64,000 nt of DNA from an uncultured Pelagibacteraceae bacterium (GTDB taxonomy: Bacteria > Pseudomonadota > Alphaproteobacteria > Pelagibacterales > Pelagibacteraceae), in NCBI GenBank assembly GCA_902591535.1, contig CACJBA010000001.1, positions 124,001-188,000 on the forward strand, read 5' to 3'. Within the stretch, counting starts at the first letter, position 1; each line of letters opens with the position of its first letter. Made by a program: the position numbers and the translations under genes. Positions 1-9,009 of the stretch are shown here, in pieces. The notes under the pieces are model-generated. The model made no database searches, was not told where the DNA came from, and worked only from the letters and a program-made list of their open reading frames with translations.

Positions 1-1011
1 TGCTAAAGCCATAAATCCAGTAAAAGCTCTTGCAGGCACATCTGATAAATCTCTTCCACCAGAATGTGTTTTAAAAAGATCATTTACAGTTCCGATCATA
101 GGAATAGTTTTAGCTAAGTCGGTGTTAAAAGGTGATCTTGTGATCACACCTTCGGCTTTACTTCCCATCGTATCTATAAACTTAGGATCTGTGTAACCAG
201 CATTTTGAGCTACTAAAAGCTTAGGATTGTAATCAAGCTCTTTAGCAGTATTTAAAAACAAATAAGCATCTGCTGTATAAGAAGAAGGCAATAAAACATC
301 AGGGTTTTTTGCTTTTAATCTTTGAACTTCAGAACTTAAAGTTGTTGTTTTTGCTTTGTAGCTAATTTTTTCTATAACTTTATAACCTTGCTCCTTAGCC
401 ATTTTATCTTGAGTTCCACCACTGTCTGATCCCCAAAGAGTATCTTCATGAATAATACCAACAGTATTTAATTTGTTGCTATTTTTTTTATTGAAGTCAT
501 TCATGAATTCAAACATTAATTGAGTGAACTCGCCATCGTGTGGAGTAACTCTAAAGAAATATTTAAATCCTCTTGTTGTAAGTTTTGGAGATGTAGATTC
601 ACCATTAACCCATGGTATTCCAGCTCTTTCAGAAACTTGGCTTGCTGCACCTGTTACAGATGAATAGTAAGCTCCAAACATTGCATGAACCTTATCAGAA
701 TTTAACATTTTTTCTGTTTCACCAACACCCACATCAGGTTTTCCACCATGGTCACCGACAACGATAGATATTTTTCCACCACCTAAGCCTTTTAAACCAG
801 CATCTTTAGCTAAAGGCATTCCAGGAATGTTATGACTGTTGTTAATTATATCTAAAGCAGTTTTTACAGCAGCAACTGCATCTTTACCAACTTGTGCCAC
901 AGGGCCAGTTAGCGGATATAGTACTCCGATTTTAACATCTTGTGCGTAACTGATTGCAGGTGCACAAACTAATGATAAAAAAGCGAATACTGTAAGAATA
1001 GATTTTCTCAT
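1..1011 (-). CDS. livK: Branched-chain amino acid-type ABC transporter substrate-binding protein (C-terminus beyond the window)
   Basis: Periplasmic ligand-binding component of a HAAT-family (Liv) importer. The frame is open from the ATG at 1011 down to base 1, giving 337 codons, so only the C-terminal end is missing. The first ~23 residues are a clear Sec signal peptide (MRKSILTVFAFLSLVCAPA, cleavage near SYA-Q), followed by the typical opening KIGVLYPLTGPVAQVGKD and GVGETEKML, which are type I periplasmic-binding-fold features. A GAGGGG Shine-Dalgarno-like stretch lies just upstream of the ATG. It is divergent from the cognate permease and ATPase genes, an arrangement that lets binding protein and membrane parts be expressed at different levels. 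The ligand (branched-chain amino acids, amides or urea) cannot be told from the sequence. Confidence 0.9.
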   Translation of the reverse strand, partial: MRKSILTVFAFLSLVCAPAISYAQDVKIGVLYPLTGPVAQVGKDAVAAVKTALDIINNSHNIPGMPLAKDAGLKGLGGGKISIVVGDHGGKPDVGVGETEKMLNSDKVHAMFGAYYSSVTGAASQVSERAGIPWVNGESTSPKLTTRGFKYFFRVTPHDGEFTQLMFEFMNDFNKKNSNKLNTVGIIHEDTLWGSDSGGTQDKMAKEQGYKVIEKISYKAKTTTLSSEVQRLKAKNPDVLLPSSYTADAYLFLNTAKELDYNPKLLVAQNAGYTDPKFIDTMGSKAEGVITRSPFNTDLAKTIPMIGTVNDLFKTHSGGRDLSDVPARAFTGFMALA

Positions 1012-1127
1012 TTATTTCCCCTCGTATTTGTTTTTTAAAACAACATTTTAATACCAAATGAGAAACCAATTCAATGATTTACTTTTATATATATAATTGT
1101 CTATATATAGATAATTAATTTATTTAA
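1012..1127. promoter_or_regulatory. Divergent promoter region between livK and livHMGF with a 22-base palindrome
   Basis: This 116-base gap carries the control region for both directions. Bases 1095-1116 form a near-perfect palindrome (AATT-TCTATATATAGA-AATT with one non-complementary pair), a possible operator. A TATAAT match lies at 1092-1097 on the plus strand and overlaps the palindrome; no good -35 was found for it. On the minus strand, a TTGAAT and a TATTAA about 15 bases apart lie upstream of livK. The promoter calls are weak because the whole region is A/T-rich. Confidence 0.35.
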
Positions 1128-1994
1128 ATGACATCTGAAATAATTCTTCAAGCACTAGTTACTGGATTAATGATGGGTTTGATTTATGCATTAATTGCAG
1201 CTGGCTTAAGTTTAATTTTTGGATTAATGGAAATAGTAAATTTTGCACATGGAGAACACTTGATGCTTTCTATGTTTTCTTCCTTTTGGCTTTGGTCTCT
1301 TTTTGGTTTAGATCCACTTTTTTCTATACCAATAACAATATTGCTTTTAGCTTTTTGTGGAATACTCACCCATTATTTTTTAATACGATATATTTTAAAA
1401 GCTAAAATGTTAATCCAAATATGTGCTACATTTGGATTATCAATTTTTATAAGATCTATCGCTCAATTATTATGGACACCAGATTTCAGAAATGTAGACA
1501 AACCTATATTAGAAGGTCGAATAGAGGTCGGATCAGTATTTATTGGACAACCACAACTTTATGCAAGTCTTGTGTGTTTGCTAGCCTTTATTGGTTTGTA
1601 CTTATTTGTTACTAAAACTGAAACTGGACTAGCTTTACAAGCTACAGCTCAAGATAGACACGCTGCAGAAGTTCTAGGAATACCATCAAATAAAATGTTT
1701 GCAATAGGTTGGGCAATAGGGCTTGGATGTGTAGGTGTTGCAGGTGGAATGATGGCAAATTATTTTTTCATTTTTACTGACGTAGGTATTAATTTTGCTC
1801 TATTTGCTTTTGTAGCTGTAGCGTTAGGTGGATTTGGAAGTATCATTGGATGTCTGTATGCTGGAATAATAATAGGATTAGTGGAGTCTTTAGGTGGACT
1901 TCTTATAGATCCTTCATTTAAACTTTTATATGTTTTTGTGATTTATTTACTAGTTGTAATTTATAAACCTCAAGGATTGTTTGGTAGGTATTGA
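1128..1994 (+). CDS. livH: Branched-chain amino acid-type ABC transporter permease LivH
   Basis: Inner-membrane permease of the HAAT family, 288 residues, the usual LivH length, with about eight hydrophobic segments. The early IYALIAAGLSLIFGLMEIVNFAHG segment region matches the family's conserved N-terminal motif (A-x-G-L-x-x-I-F-G-x-x-x-x-x-N-F-A-H-G), and the C-terminal half has the EAA-like stretch followed by VAVALGGFGSIIG and PQGLFG. The ATG at 1128 follows the palindromic intergenic region. It is translationally coupled to livM through a TGATG overlap. With LivM it forms the heteromeric channel energised by LivG and LivF. Confidence 0.92.
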   Translation: MTSEIILQALVTGLMMGLIYALIAAGLSLIFGLMEIVNFAHGEHLMLSMFSSFWLWSLFGLDPLFSIPITILLLAFCGILTHYFLIRYILKAKMLIQICATFGLSIFIRSIAQLLWTPDFRNVDKPILEGRIEVGSVFIGQPQLYASLVCLLAFIGLYLFVTKTETGLALQATAQDRHAAEVLGIPSNKMFAIGWAIGLGCVGVAGGMMANYFFIFTDVGINFALFAFVAVALGGFGSIIGCLYAGIIIGLVESLGGLLIDPSFKLLYVFVIYLLVVIYKPQGLFGRY

Positions 1995-3007
1995 TGGAAA
2001 GCAAATTAATAGCAGCAAAATCTGAACCACTTTGGAACACAAATAATAAGGTGATATCTATTGTTTGTGGTTTGGTTATTCTTTTATTTGCTCTTCCTTT
2101 GTTTGGTTTAAATTCATTTTATCTTCACTTGTTCATAATGATTTTTATGCATGCTGTTATGGCGCAATCCTGGAATGTAATAGCTGGTTTTTCTGGACAA
2201 ATAAGTTTAGGTCATGGGGCTTTCTTTGGAATTGGCGCTTATGCAACTTCATTTTTTTATATGCAGTACGGGATTACACCGTGGATAAGTATTTTTTTTG
2301 GAATGTTTATTTCTGCAATATTTGCAGTTTTAATTGGTATACCAATGCTTCGTTTAAGTGGTCACTACTTTGCAATTGCTACACTGTTAATTGGTATTAG
2401 CTTTCAAGTTGTTTTTCAACGATGGGATTTAGTAGGAGCAGCATCAGGACTGTGGGTTACAATGACACCTGAAGACTCTTGGATAGCTCTTCAATTTCAT
2501 AGCAGCAAGGTACCTTATTATTATGTTTTTTTAATTTTTTTTCTAATTACTTTTTTTGTAGTTTGGCTCTTAAGTAGATCAAAATTGGGCTACAAACTTA
2601 GAGCTGTAAGAGACGATCCACAAGCTGCGTTAAGTTTATGCATTAATGTTTCAAATTATAAAATTATTGCATATGTAATTTCAGCAATGATCATGGCACC
2701 AATGGGCAGTTTATTTGCTCAATATATTTTAATTATTGATCCTGATAGAGTTTTTAATATTGAGATTTCAATAATAGTTTTACTGATCACAGTACTTGGA
2801 GGCATAGGGAATGTTTGGGGCCCAATTATTGGAGCTTCTATACTTATTCCTATTTCAGAATATTCAAGAATTTATTTAGGAGGAACAGGAGGAGCAGTCG
2901 ATTTAATATTTTATGGTTTAATTTTAATGATCATTTGTATTTTTAGACCTAATGGACTGATATCTTTTATTCCTAAGGATATCTTAGAAAGAAAGAAACA
3001 AAGATGA
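1994..3007 (+). CDS. livM: Branched-chain amino acid-type ABC transporter permease LivM
   Basis: Second permease of the transporter, 337 residues and strongly hydrophobic. The family landmarks are visible: SWNVIAGFSGQISLGHGAFFGIGAY in the first third (split here as the conserved G-x-x-G-Q-I-S-L-G-H-G motif), AVRDDPQAALSLCINV in the cytoplasmic coupling region, and VLGGIGNVWGPIIGA with a final FRPNGLI. The ATG at 1994 overlaps the livH stop by one base (TGATG). A TTG three bases earlier would add only one residue and is less likely. The stop overlaps the livG start by four bases, indicating strict translational coupling. Confidence 0.92.
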   Translation: MESKLIAAKSEPLWNTNNKVISIVCGLVILLFALPLFGLNSFYLHLFIMIFMHAVMAQSWNVIAGFSGQISLGHGAFFGIGAYATSFFYMQYGITPWISIFFGMFISAIFAVLIGIPMLRLSGHYFAIATLLIGISFQVVFQRWDLVGAASGLWVTMTPEDSWIALQFHSSKVPYYYVFLIFFLITFFVVWLLSRSKLGYKLRAVRDDPQAALSLCINVSNYKIIAYVISAMIMAPMGSLFAQYILIIDPDRVFNIEISIIVLLITVLGGIGNVWGPIIGASILIPISEYSRIYLGGTGGAVDLIFYGLILMIICIFRPNGLISFIPKDILERKKQR

Positions 3008-3726
3008 AAATATTATCAGTTGAAAATTTAAGCAGATCATTTGGAGGAATTAAAGCAAACGATAATATTTCATTTGAAGTTGAACAAGGTAGCATACTTG
3101 GAATAATAGGGCCTAATGGAGCAGGAAAATCAACTTTATTTGACTTAATTACCGGTTACACAAAAGCAGATAAAGGAAAGGTAAAATTTTTTGAAAAAAA
3201 TATTTTCGGATTAAGCCCTGACAAAATAAGCAATTTAGGGGTTGGGAGAACGTTCCAAAAACTTAAACCTTTTGCTGATCAAACTTTACTTGAAAATGTG
3301 ATGATAGGAGCTTTTGTCAAAGAACAGAATATTAAAAAAGCAAGAGATAAAGCTCTTGAGATAATTGATTTTGTAGATCTGATAGAAAAAAGACATCATT
3401 TTGCAAAAGAACTATCAACCGGACAAAGAAAAAGATTAGAAATGGCGAGAGCTATGGCAATCGAACCAAAGTTACTTTTGATGGATGAGGTTACAGGTGG
3501 AGTTGATCAAAAAACAATTCCTGGATTGGTTGAGCTTATAAAGAAATTAAAAAAAACTGGAGTAACTATAATCACTATTGAACACAATATTAATATAATA
3601 ATGGAAATTTCTGATAATGTTTTAGCATTAGATCAAGGCAAAAGAATAGCTTTTGGTCCTCCAAAAGAGATACAAAAAAATAAACAAGTAATAGACGCCT
3701 ACCTTGGAACATTTGATGCTGCTTGA
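3004..3726 (+). CDS. livG: Branched-chain amino acid-type ABC transporter ATP-binding protein LivG
   Basis: Cytoplasmic ATPase of the Liv importer, 240 residues. The Walker A motif GPNGAGKST is at residues 36-44, the ABC signature reads STGQRKRLEMARAMA near residue 140, Walker B is LLLMDEVTGGV, and the switch histidine lies in TIEHNIN. The family usually has LSxGQ..LE..RAL and a D-E-P-x-A-G Walker B; here the latter is DEVTGG, a modest deviation also seen in some LivG relatives. The ATG overlaps the livM stop (ATGA). The gene ends 11 bases inside livF. Confidence 0.9.
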   Translation: MKILSVENLSRSFGGIKANDNISFEVEQGSILGIIGPNGAGKSTLFDLITGYTKADKGKVKFFEKNIFGLSPDKISNLGVGRTFQKLKPFADQTLLENVMIGAFVKEQNIKKARDKALEIIDFVDLIEKRHHFAKELSTGQRKRLEMARAMAIEPKLLLMDEVTGGVDQKTIPGLVELIKKLKKTGVTIITIEHNINIIMEISDNVLALDQGKRIAFGPPKEIQKNKQVIDAYLGTFDAA

Positions 3727-4423
3727 TATAAAAAATATTGATGTTTTGTATGATGATTTTCAAGTTATTTGGGATGTTTCAATAAATGTAGAAAAATCAG
3801 AAATGGTCGCTCTTCTTGGTCCTAATGGTTCTGGTAAAAGTACAATTTTAAACACTATAAGTAATTTAGTTGAGCATAGAAACGGAACAATTAATTTTGA
3901 AGATAATTTAATTTCTAACATTCCAACTTACAAAAGGACTGAATTAGGGATATCTCATGTGCTTGAGAGAAGAAGAGTTTTTCCTCATTTGACGGTGAAG
4001 CAAAATCTATTGCTTGGAGCTTGGCACCCGAAAGCAAAGGACGAACTATTCAATTCTTTGGAAAAAATTTACAAAATTTTTCCTAAATTGGAGACTAGAT
4101 CAAATCAGCTAGCAAAAACTATGTCAGGTGGAGAACAACAAATGCTTGCAATTGCAAGAGGAATGATGGGTTTGCCAAAGCTATTGATGGTTGATGAACC
4201 TTTTTTAGGACTATCCCCATTGGTAATGAAAGATCTAATCAAGATATTTAAAAATATTGTTAATGAGGGAATTTCAATTCTTTTTGTTGAGCAAAATGTG
4301 AGACTTGCATTAAGTATGGCTGATAGAGGTTATGTGCTTGAAAGTGGAAGATTAGTTATTGATGGAAAATCAGAGGATCTAATTGATAACGAAAAAGTAA
4401 CAAAAGTATTTTTAGGAAACTAA
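3716..4423 (+). CDS. livF: Branched-chain amino acid-type ABC transporter ATP-binding protein LivF
   Basis: Second ATPase of the transporter, 235 residues. The Walker A motif GPNGSGKST, the signature MSGGEQQMLAIARGM, the Walker B MVDEPFLGLSP and the switch FVEQN are all intact, and the spacing is that of LivF (short helical domain, E-Q-N after the switch). The ATG at 3716 is preferred because it gives the normal family start M-L-x-I-x-N-I; an in-frame TTG at 3704 would add four residues. It overlaps livG by 11 bases. Its stop abuts the stop of the convergent DUF1445 gene with no intervening base and no obvious terminator. Confidence 0.9.
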   Translation: MLLDIKNIDVLYDDFQVIWDVSINVEKSEMVALLGPNGSGKSTILNTISNLVEHRNGTINFEDNLISNIPTYKRTELGISHVLERRRVFPHLTVKQNLLLGAWHPKAKDELFNSLEKIYKIFPKLETRSNQLAKTMSGGEQQMLAIARGMMGLPKLLMVDEPFLGLSPLVMKDLIKIFKNIVNEGISILFVEQNVRLALSMADRGYVLESGRLVIDGKSEDLIDNEKVTKVFLGN

Positions 4424-5209
4424 TTAAAAAGCAGCCAAATCATTATTTAGTTTATCAGTGATAAGCATTTTTCCTGGACTATGAGTAATACAAAAATCAG
4501 GTTTAGAATTTTCTAAAACTGATTGAGGGGTTACACCACAAGCCCAAAAAACAGGTATCTCATCATTCGCTATAGCTCTTGGTGGATCACCATATTCTGG
4601 TTTCATTATGTCTTTTATACCTATTTCATCTGGATTACCTAAATGTATTGGTGCGCCATGCACTGCTGGAAATCTTGAACTAATCTGAATTGATCTTATC
4701 GTGTCTTTTGCATTTAATGGTCTCATAGATACAACAAGTTTACCAGAAAATTGTCCAGCTGGTTCACAATCTATTGAAGTTCTATACATTGGAACAATGG
4801 TATTATTTTCTATATGTTGTATAGGTATTCCAGCTTCAATTAATGGTAGCTCAAATGACATAGAACAACCCAGAACAAACGTAGTTAAATCCTCACTCCA
4901 ATATTTTTTAATATCATAAGGTTCATCAACTAGTTTTCCTTTTTCCCAAACTCTATATTGAGGCACATCTGTTCTTATATCGATATCACCTAAATCTTTT
5001 AATGAAGGATCTCCTTTAGTTCCAAAACCTATTAATGGACAAGGTTTAGGATTTTTTTGACAAAAAGATGCAAAATCAATAGCGTACTTACTTGGGAGAA
5101 TGCAAAGATTTCCTTGAACATACTTATTCGCAGACCCAGCTGTTTGTTCAGTATAATTATTTTCTCTTATAACCTTACGAGCTTCAACCGGATCTTGAAT
5201 ATCAAGCAT
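4424..5209 (-). CDS. D-glutamate cyclase-like protein (DUF1445 / YcsI family)
   Basis: A 261-residue cytoplasmic protein of the DUF1445 (UPF0317, 'putative hydro-lyase') family. The family landmarks are a conserved [15 protein letters not shown] stretch, the PMYRTSIDC segment, the VVSMRPL block and a C-terminal F-W-A-C-G-V-T-P-Q followed by [11 protein letters not shown]. The mitochondrial member of this family has been shown to cyclise D-glutamate to 5-oxo-D-proline. Here it sits beside the pxpABC 5-oxoprolinase genes, which fits a route that detoxifies or recycles D-glutamate and pyroglutamate. It is the last gene of a three-gene minus-strand run, 5 bases after a TPR protein gene. The family assignment is firm; the reaction is inferred. 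Confidence 0.82.
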   Translation of the reverse strand: MLDIQDPVEARKVIRENNYTEQTAGSANKYVQGNLCILPSKYAIDFASFCQKNPKPCPLIGFGTKGDPSLKDLGDIDIRTDVPQYRVWEKGKLVDEPYDIKKYWSEDLTTFVLGCSMSFELPLIEAGIPIQHIENNTIVPMYRTSIDCEPAGQFSGKLVVSMRPLNAKDTIRSIQISSRFPAVHGAPIHLGNPDEIGIKDIMKPEYGDPPRAIANDEIPVFWACGVTPQSVLENSKPDFCITHSPGKMLITDKLNNDLAAF

Positions 5210-5214
5210 ATAAA

Positions 5215-5700
5215 TTAATATTTAGATTTTTTAGTGCCCTGAATAATTTCTTTTAACTCATTATACTCTTCACAGTTACAACTTTCTAACACTTTTAATC
5301 GTTCTTTTGCTAAATTTATTCTATTAGTAGCTACATATAATTCACCTAAATACTCATTTATACCAACGTGACTTGGATTAATTTCTAAACCTAACAGGTA
5401 GTATTTTTCTCCATTTTCATAATCACCAAGCTTTCTTGTAGTGAAACCAAGATAATTTAAAGTATCGGCTTGAAGTGGTTTTTCTTTATTAGATTTTAAA
5501 AGAAGTTTTTGAGCCTTTGCATATCTTTTTTTTGCTTTTTCAAGTTTTCCTTTTGCTTCATATTTTTTTGCGAACTTTATTGATTGTACTGCCTTATCAT
5601 AATTAGATTTAACTTTTGCAGGAGTAGAATCTGATCCTGCAGAAAAAGAATTTGTTGTAAATAATGTTAAAAACAAAATTACAAATATTTTTTTAATCAT
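5215..5700 (-). CDS. Secreted tetratricopeptide-repeat protein
   Basis: A 161-residue protein with a clear signal peptide ([21 protein letters not shown], cleavage around residue 21), a Lys-rich helical segment (about 30-75), and about two TPR-like helix pairs: [32 protein letters not shown] is the best match (split by its core LGxxxxxLGxYxxAxxYYxxxLxINP pattern), followed by [18 protein letters not shown] triplet lies near the C-terminus. It overlaps pxpA by 8 bases and precedes the D-glutamate cyclase gene by 5, so the three are probably one transcript. The function is unknown; TPR proteins of this type usually bind other proteins in the periplasm. Confidence 0.72.
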   Translation of the reverse strand: MIKKIFVILFLTLFTTNSFSAGSDSTPAKVKSNYDKAVQSIKFAKKYEAKGKLEKAKKRYAKAQKLLLKSNKEKPLQADTLNYLGFTTRKLGDYENGEKYYLLGLEINPSHVGINEYLGELYVATNRINLAKERLKVLESCNCEEYNELKEIIQGTKKSKY

Positions 5701-6472
5701 TTATAAATTTCTCCATTTTATTTAAAGGTTTTAATTTCATTCCATTCTCTATCAGGTTTTCTTTTATAGATTTTGCTGTAGATAACGAACTCTCGTTATC
5801 CCCATGTATGCACACAGAGTCTATTTCACAAGGTATCTGCTTCCCACTGTGACAATTAAGTGACTGATTTTTAACCATACTTAATACGTGTTTTTTTGCC
5901 TCTTCTGGGTCAGTTATAAGAGCATGAGGTTTTTTCCTTGAAACCAAGTTTCCATCATCTTCATAATTCCTGTCCGCAAAAATTTCACAGGCTATTCTCA
6001 TATTTAATTTTTTTGCAGCTTCTTCCATTTTAGAACCTGTAGGAACCAAATATATTAAATCTTTACTAATATCATTGATTGCACTAGCCAGCGTTGTGGC
6101 TAATTCAATATCCTCACATGCCATATTATTTAGAGCCCCATGAGGTTTAATATGTGTTACGTTTTCTCCATGCTGAATAGAAATATTTTGCAATATATTA
6201 TATTGATCATAAATTAATTTTTTAATTTCTGAGTTTGATAGATTCATTCTTTCTCTTCCAAAATTTTCAGGATCATTGAACGAAGGATGAGCACCTATAC
6301 TTACACCATTTTTTTTGGAAATTTGAACCACATCATGCATAGTGGCAACATCTCCAGCATGATATCCACAAGCAACATTTGCTGAATTAACTATTTTTAA
6401 TAAATCTGGATCATGCTTATTTGAATGATGTTTTGATTTTTCCCCTAAATCACAATTTATATTAATTTCCAT
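5693..6472 (-). CDS. pxpA: 5-oxoprolinase subunit A (LamB/YcsF family)
   Basis: Subunit A of the ATP-dependent prokaryotic 5-oxoprolinase, which opens 5-oxoproline (pyroglutamate) to glutamate together with PxpB and PxpC. The family signatures are present: INCDLGE at the N-terminus, NVACGYHAGD, GAHPSFND, IKPHGALNNM and CIHGDN near the end. The ATG at 6472 gives MEININCDLGE, the usual family N-terminus; an ATG at 6496 would add eight untypical residues. It is divergent from pxpB with only 27 bases between, so the two promoters must overlap or lie inside the coding sequences. Confidence 0.9.
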   Translation of the reverse strand: MEININCDLGEKSKHHSNKHDPDLLKIVNSANVACGYHAGDVATMHDVVQISKKNGVSIGAHPSFNDPENFGRERMNLSNSEIKKLIYDQYNILQNISIQHGENVTHIKPHGALNNMACEDIELATTLASAINDISKDLIYLVPTGSKMEEAAKKLNMRIACEIFADRNYEDDGNLVSRKKPHALITDPEEAKKHVLSMVKNQSLNCHSGKQIPCEIDSVCIHGDNESSLSTAKSIKENLIENGMKLKPLNKMEKFIND

Positions 6473-6499
6473 ACTCTTTAATGTTGAGTATAACATGGC

Positions 6500-7177
6500 A
6501 TGATAAAAAATATATCAAATCTTGGTGACGCAGCAGTATACTGCGATTTTGGTATTGAGGTAAATAAATCAATTAATTCAAATGTAATAAAATACTTTAA
6601 TTCAATTAAAGAAAAAAAATTTAAAGGAATTAATAATTTAACACCTTCGTATAATAAATTAATAATATCATATGATTTAAAGTTAACAAATTTTAATGAA
6701 GTTAAAAGTTATGTTGAAAGCATTAACGTTACAGACTCTATAACTTCTGTTTCTAAAAAAATAGAAATACCTGTATGTTGCCATGAAATGTTTTCAATGG
6801 ATATTAAACGAGTAGAAGAAAAATTAAATTTAAGTAGAGAAAAAATTTTAGATAACTTTTTAAATAAAGAATATTTTTGCTATATGACAGGTTTCATTGC
6901 AGGAATGCCGTTTTTAGGAGACCTGGATAAAAATATGAGAGTACAGCGTTTAGAAACTCCTAGAGTAAAAGTTCCCAAGGGTTCTGTAGCGTTAACTGAG
7001 CAATTTGCAAATATATATACTTTTGAAAGTCCAGGAGGATGGAATGTAATAGGAAATACTCCAATTGATGTATTTGACAGTTCGAAAGAAGATAAACCAA
7101 ATCTAATTAATCCTGGAGATACTGTAATTTTTAAAGAAATAACCTTAGATCAATATAAGAATTTTAATGAGCAATAA
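6500..7177 (+). CDS. pxpB: 5-oxoprolinase subunit B (KipI-like, cyclophilin-like fold)
   Basis: A 225-residue protein of the KipI / allophanate hydrolase subunit 1 family. The hallmark blocks are seen: an opening LGDAAVYCDFG, the central IPVCCHE followed by MTGFIAGMPFLGDLD, and TPRVKVPKGSVAL ending in SPGGWNVIGNTP. With PxpA and PxpC it forms the 5-oxoprolinase complex; the older KipI 'kinase inhibitor' name reflects a Bacillus phenotype. The gene overlaps pxpC by 11 bases, indicating coupled translation of the two partner subunits. In alphaproteobacteria the B/C pair can also be part of urea carboxylase-type systems, but pxpA next door favours 5-oxoprolinase. Confidence 0.88.
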   Translation: MIKNISNLGDAAVYCDFGIEVNKSINSNVIKYFNSIKEKKFKGINNLTPSYNKLIISYDLKLTNFNEVKSYVESINVTDSITSVSKKIEIPVCCHEMFSMDIKRVEEKLNLSREKILDNFLNKEYFCYMTGFIAGMPFLGDLDKNMRVQRLETPRVKVPKGSVALTEQFANIYTFESPGGWNVIGNTPIDVFDSSKEDKPNLINPGDTVIFKEITLDQYKNFNEQ

Positions 7178-8111
7178 CTATTTTGATATAATCAGGTCAG
7201 GTATCAACAGTACTTTTCAAGATAAAGGTAGAGAGCACCTTTATCACATTGGTATTCCATTTAGTGGTGCTATGGACAATAGAAATTATCTCATGGCTAA
7301 CAAACTTGTTGGTAATAAATTAGATTCAGCGGTGATAGAGTTTGCTTATCAAGGTCCTCACATTAAGTATTCAGGAGAAAAAATTAATTTTGCTATTACT
7401 GGAGACGTGATTTTTAAAATAAAAAAAGAACATACTGAAATTGAAGGTAATTGTTATGAGAGCTATCAAATTGAAAATGGAGATGAAATAAATATTATTT
7501 CTACAAATAAATCAGTTTATGGCTATTTAGCATTTGGTGGTGAATTTGATATAAAATTTCAATGGAATAGTTGCTCTATAAATACGAAAGCTAATATCGG
7601 AGCTAATAATGGAAAAAAATTAGATACAGGGCAAAGAATTAATTTAAAAAAAATTAATTCAAATATGGATATTAAAAAGATTAATTACATAAATACAAAA
7701 ATAGAAAATATAAGAGTCATAAAAGGTACTAATTTTGATTATTTCTCAGAAGAAGGAAAAAAAATATTTTATGAAAAAGAATTTATAGTATCAAAACTTT
7801 CAGACAGAATGGGGATGAGGTTAGAAGGGCCAAAAATAGAAAATATTGTGAATACCAACATAAAATCAGAGGGATTGATCAAAGGCGTAATTCAGGTACC
7901 TGCAGATGGAAATCCAATCATAATGCTTTCAGATCACGGCACTATCGGTGGCTATCCAAAAATTGGAGTTGTGGCTAGTGTTGATTATGACCGATTAGTG
8001 CAAATGTCTCCAGGTTCAAAAGTAAAATTTAAAGAAATTAATTTATCTGATGCACAGACACTTTTTAAGTTATATGAAATGGAAACTCAAAATTTGCTAT
8101 CACAAATTTAA
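7167..8111 (+). CDS. pxpC: 5-oxoprolinase subunit C (KipA-like)
   Basis: A 314-residue protein of the KipA / allophanate hydrolase subunit 2 family, the partner of PxpB. The family N-terminus is clear (RSGINSTFQDKGRE followed by HIGIPFSGAMD), as are the later SDRMGMRLEG and the block GLIKGVIQVPADGNPI with LSDHGTIGGYPKI. The length is normal. It begins inside pxpB and its TAA overlaps the ATG of the following permease by one base. The overlap points to one transcript, pxpB-pxpC-DMT permease. Confidence 0.88.
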   Translation: MSNNYFDIIRSGINSTFQDKGREHLYHIGIPFSGAMDNRNYLMANKLVGNKLDSAVIEFAYQGPHIKYSGEKINFAITGDVIFKIKKEHTEIEGNCYESYQIENGDEINIISTNKSVYGYLAFGGEFDIKFQWNSCSINTKANIGANNGKKLDTGQRINLKKINSNMDIKKINYINTKIENIRVIKGTNFDYFSEEGKKIFYEKEFIVSKLSDRMGMRLEGPKIENIVNTNIKSEGLIKGVIQVPADGNPIIMLSDHGTIGGYPKIGVVASVDYDRLVQMSPGSKVKFKEINLSDAQTLFKLYEMETQNLLSQI

Positions 8112-8983
8112 TGAATTTTTTAACAAAAATACCAGGACCTTTTTTAGTTTTTTTGGGAGCATGTGCATTAAGTTTTGGGGGCTTAATCGTTAAGTCTTTT
8201 GATGGATCTACACTTTGGCAAATATTATTCTGGAGATCACTTTTCTTTATTGCAGTAATTACAATTTTTTTAATATTCACTTACAAAGGAAAAATTTTCA
8301 GCGCTCTTTATAAATCTGGGATACCAGGATTTATAGGCGGAATAATTTTATCTATTGGATTTGCTAGCTATGTATTTGCTATGTACGAAACAACAGTAGC
8401 AAATGCAAACTTTATAATACAAACGCAAGCTTTGTTTTTAGCAATTTTTGGTTATGTATTTTTAAAAGAAAAAATTTCTAAGCTTACGTTAACTTGTATT
8501 ATTACAGCAGTGGTTGGTATAATTTTAATGTTAGGAAGCTCAGTGACAGTAGGTCAAATGACTGGAAATCTAGTTGCATTTATTATGCCAATCTCATTTG
8601 CAATATTAATTTTAATTGTTAGAAAATATCCTAAAGTCGATATGATACCTTTGCAACTAGTTGCTGGGATTTTTGCAACATTAATAGGCTTGTTCATGTC
8701 ACCAAGTATTATTGTTTCTTCAAATGATATTTTTTTAGGTTTTGTTGCGGGATTTTTTCAAGTTGGGCTTGGCTTTATACTTATAACAATTGGTGCGAGA
8801 TCAACTGCCTCAGCAATTGTTGGAATAATTATGTTAACTGAAGCAGTTTTAGGACCTTTTTGGGCGTGGATGTTTGCAAATGAGGATCCGCCACTTTCAG
8901 TATTATTTGGGGGCGCTGTAGTTATAACCGCTGTAGTTATACAGTCTTTATCTCCATTAATTGTTAAAAAGTTAGCTAAATAA
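8111..8983 (+). CDS. DMT superfamily permease (EamA family)
   Basis: A 290-residue inner-membrane protein with ten predicted hydrophobic segments arranged as two EamA repeats (each begins with a short loop and contains a conserved internal FLKEKIS-type turn after the fourth helix). EamA proteins export or import small metabolites such as amino acids; the substrate here is unknown. Its start overlaps the pxpC stop (TAATG), so it is likely cotranslated with the 5-oxoprolinase subunits and may move a related compound such as 5-oxoproline or glutamate. That link is inference from position only. Confidence 0.82.
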   Translation: MNFLTKIPGPFLVFLGACALSFGGLIVKSFDGSTLWQILFWRSLFFIAVITIFLIFTYKGKIFSALYKSGIPGFIGGIILSIGFASYVFAMYETTVANANFIIQTQALFLAIFGYVFLKEKISKLTLTCIITAVVGIILMLGSSVTVGQMTGNLVAFIMPISFAILILIVRKYPKVDMIPLQLVAGIFATLIGLFMSPSIIVSSNDIFLGFVAGFFQVGLGFILITIGARSTASAIVGIIMLTEAVLGPFWAWMFANEDPPLSVLFGGAVVITAVVIQSLSPLIVKKLAK

Positions 8984-9009
8984 ATTCCACATTAAAATTT
9001 AAAATGTGC

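Noticed and set aside
8988-9008. Inverted repeat CACATT/AATGTG after the DMT permease as a terminator
   Set aside because: Only six pairs with a 9-base A/T loop and no T-run afterwards; it directly precedes the -10 of the gcv promoter, so an operator is at least as likely.
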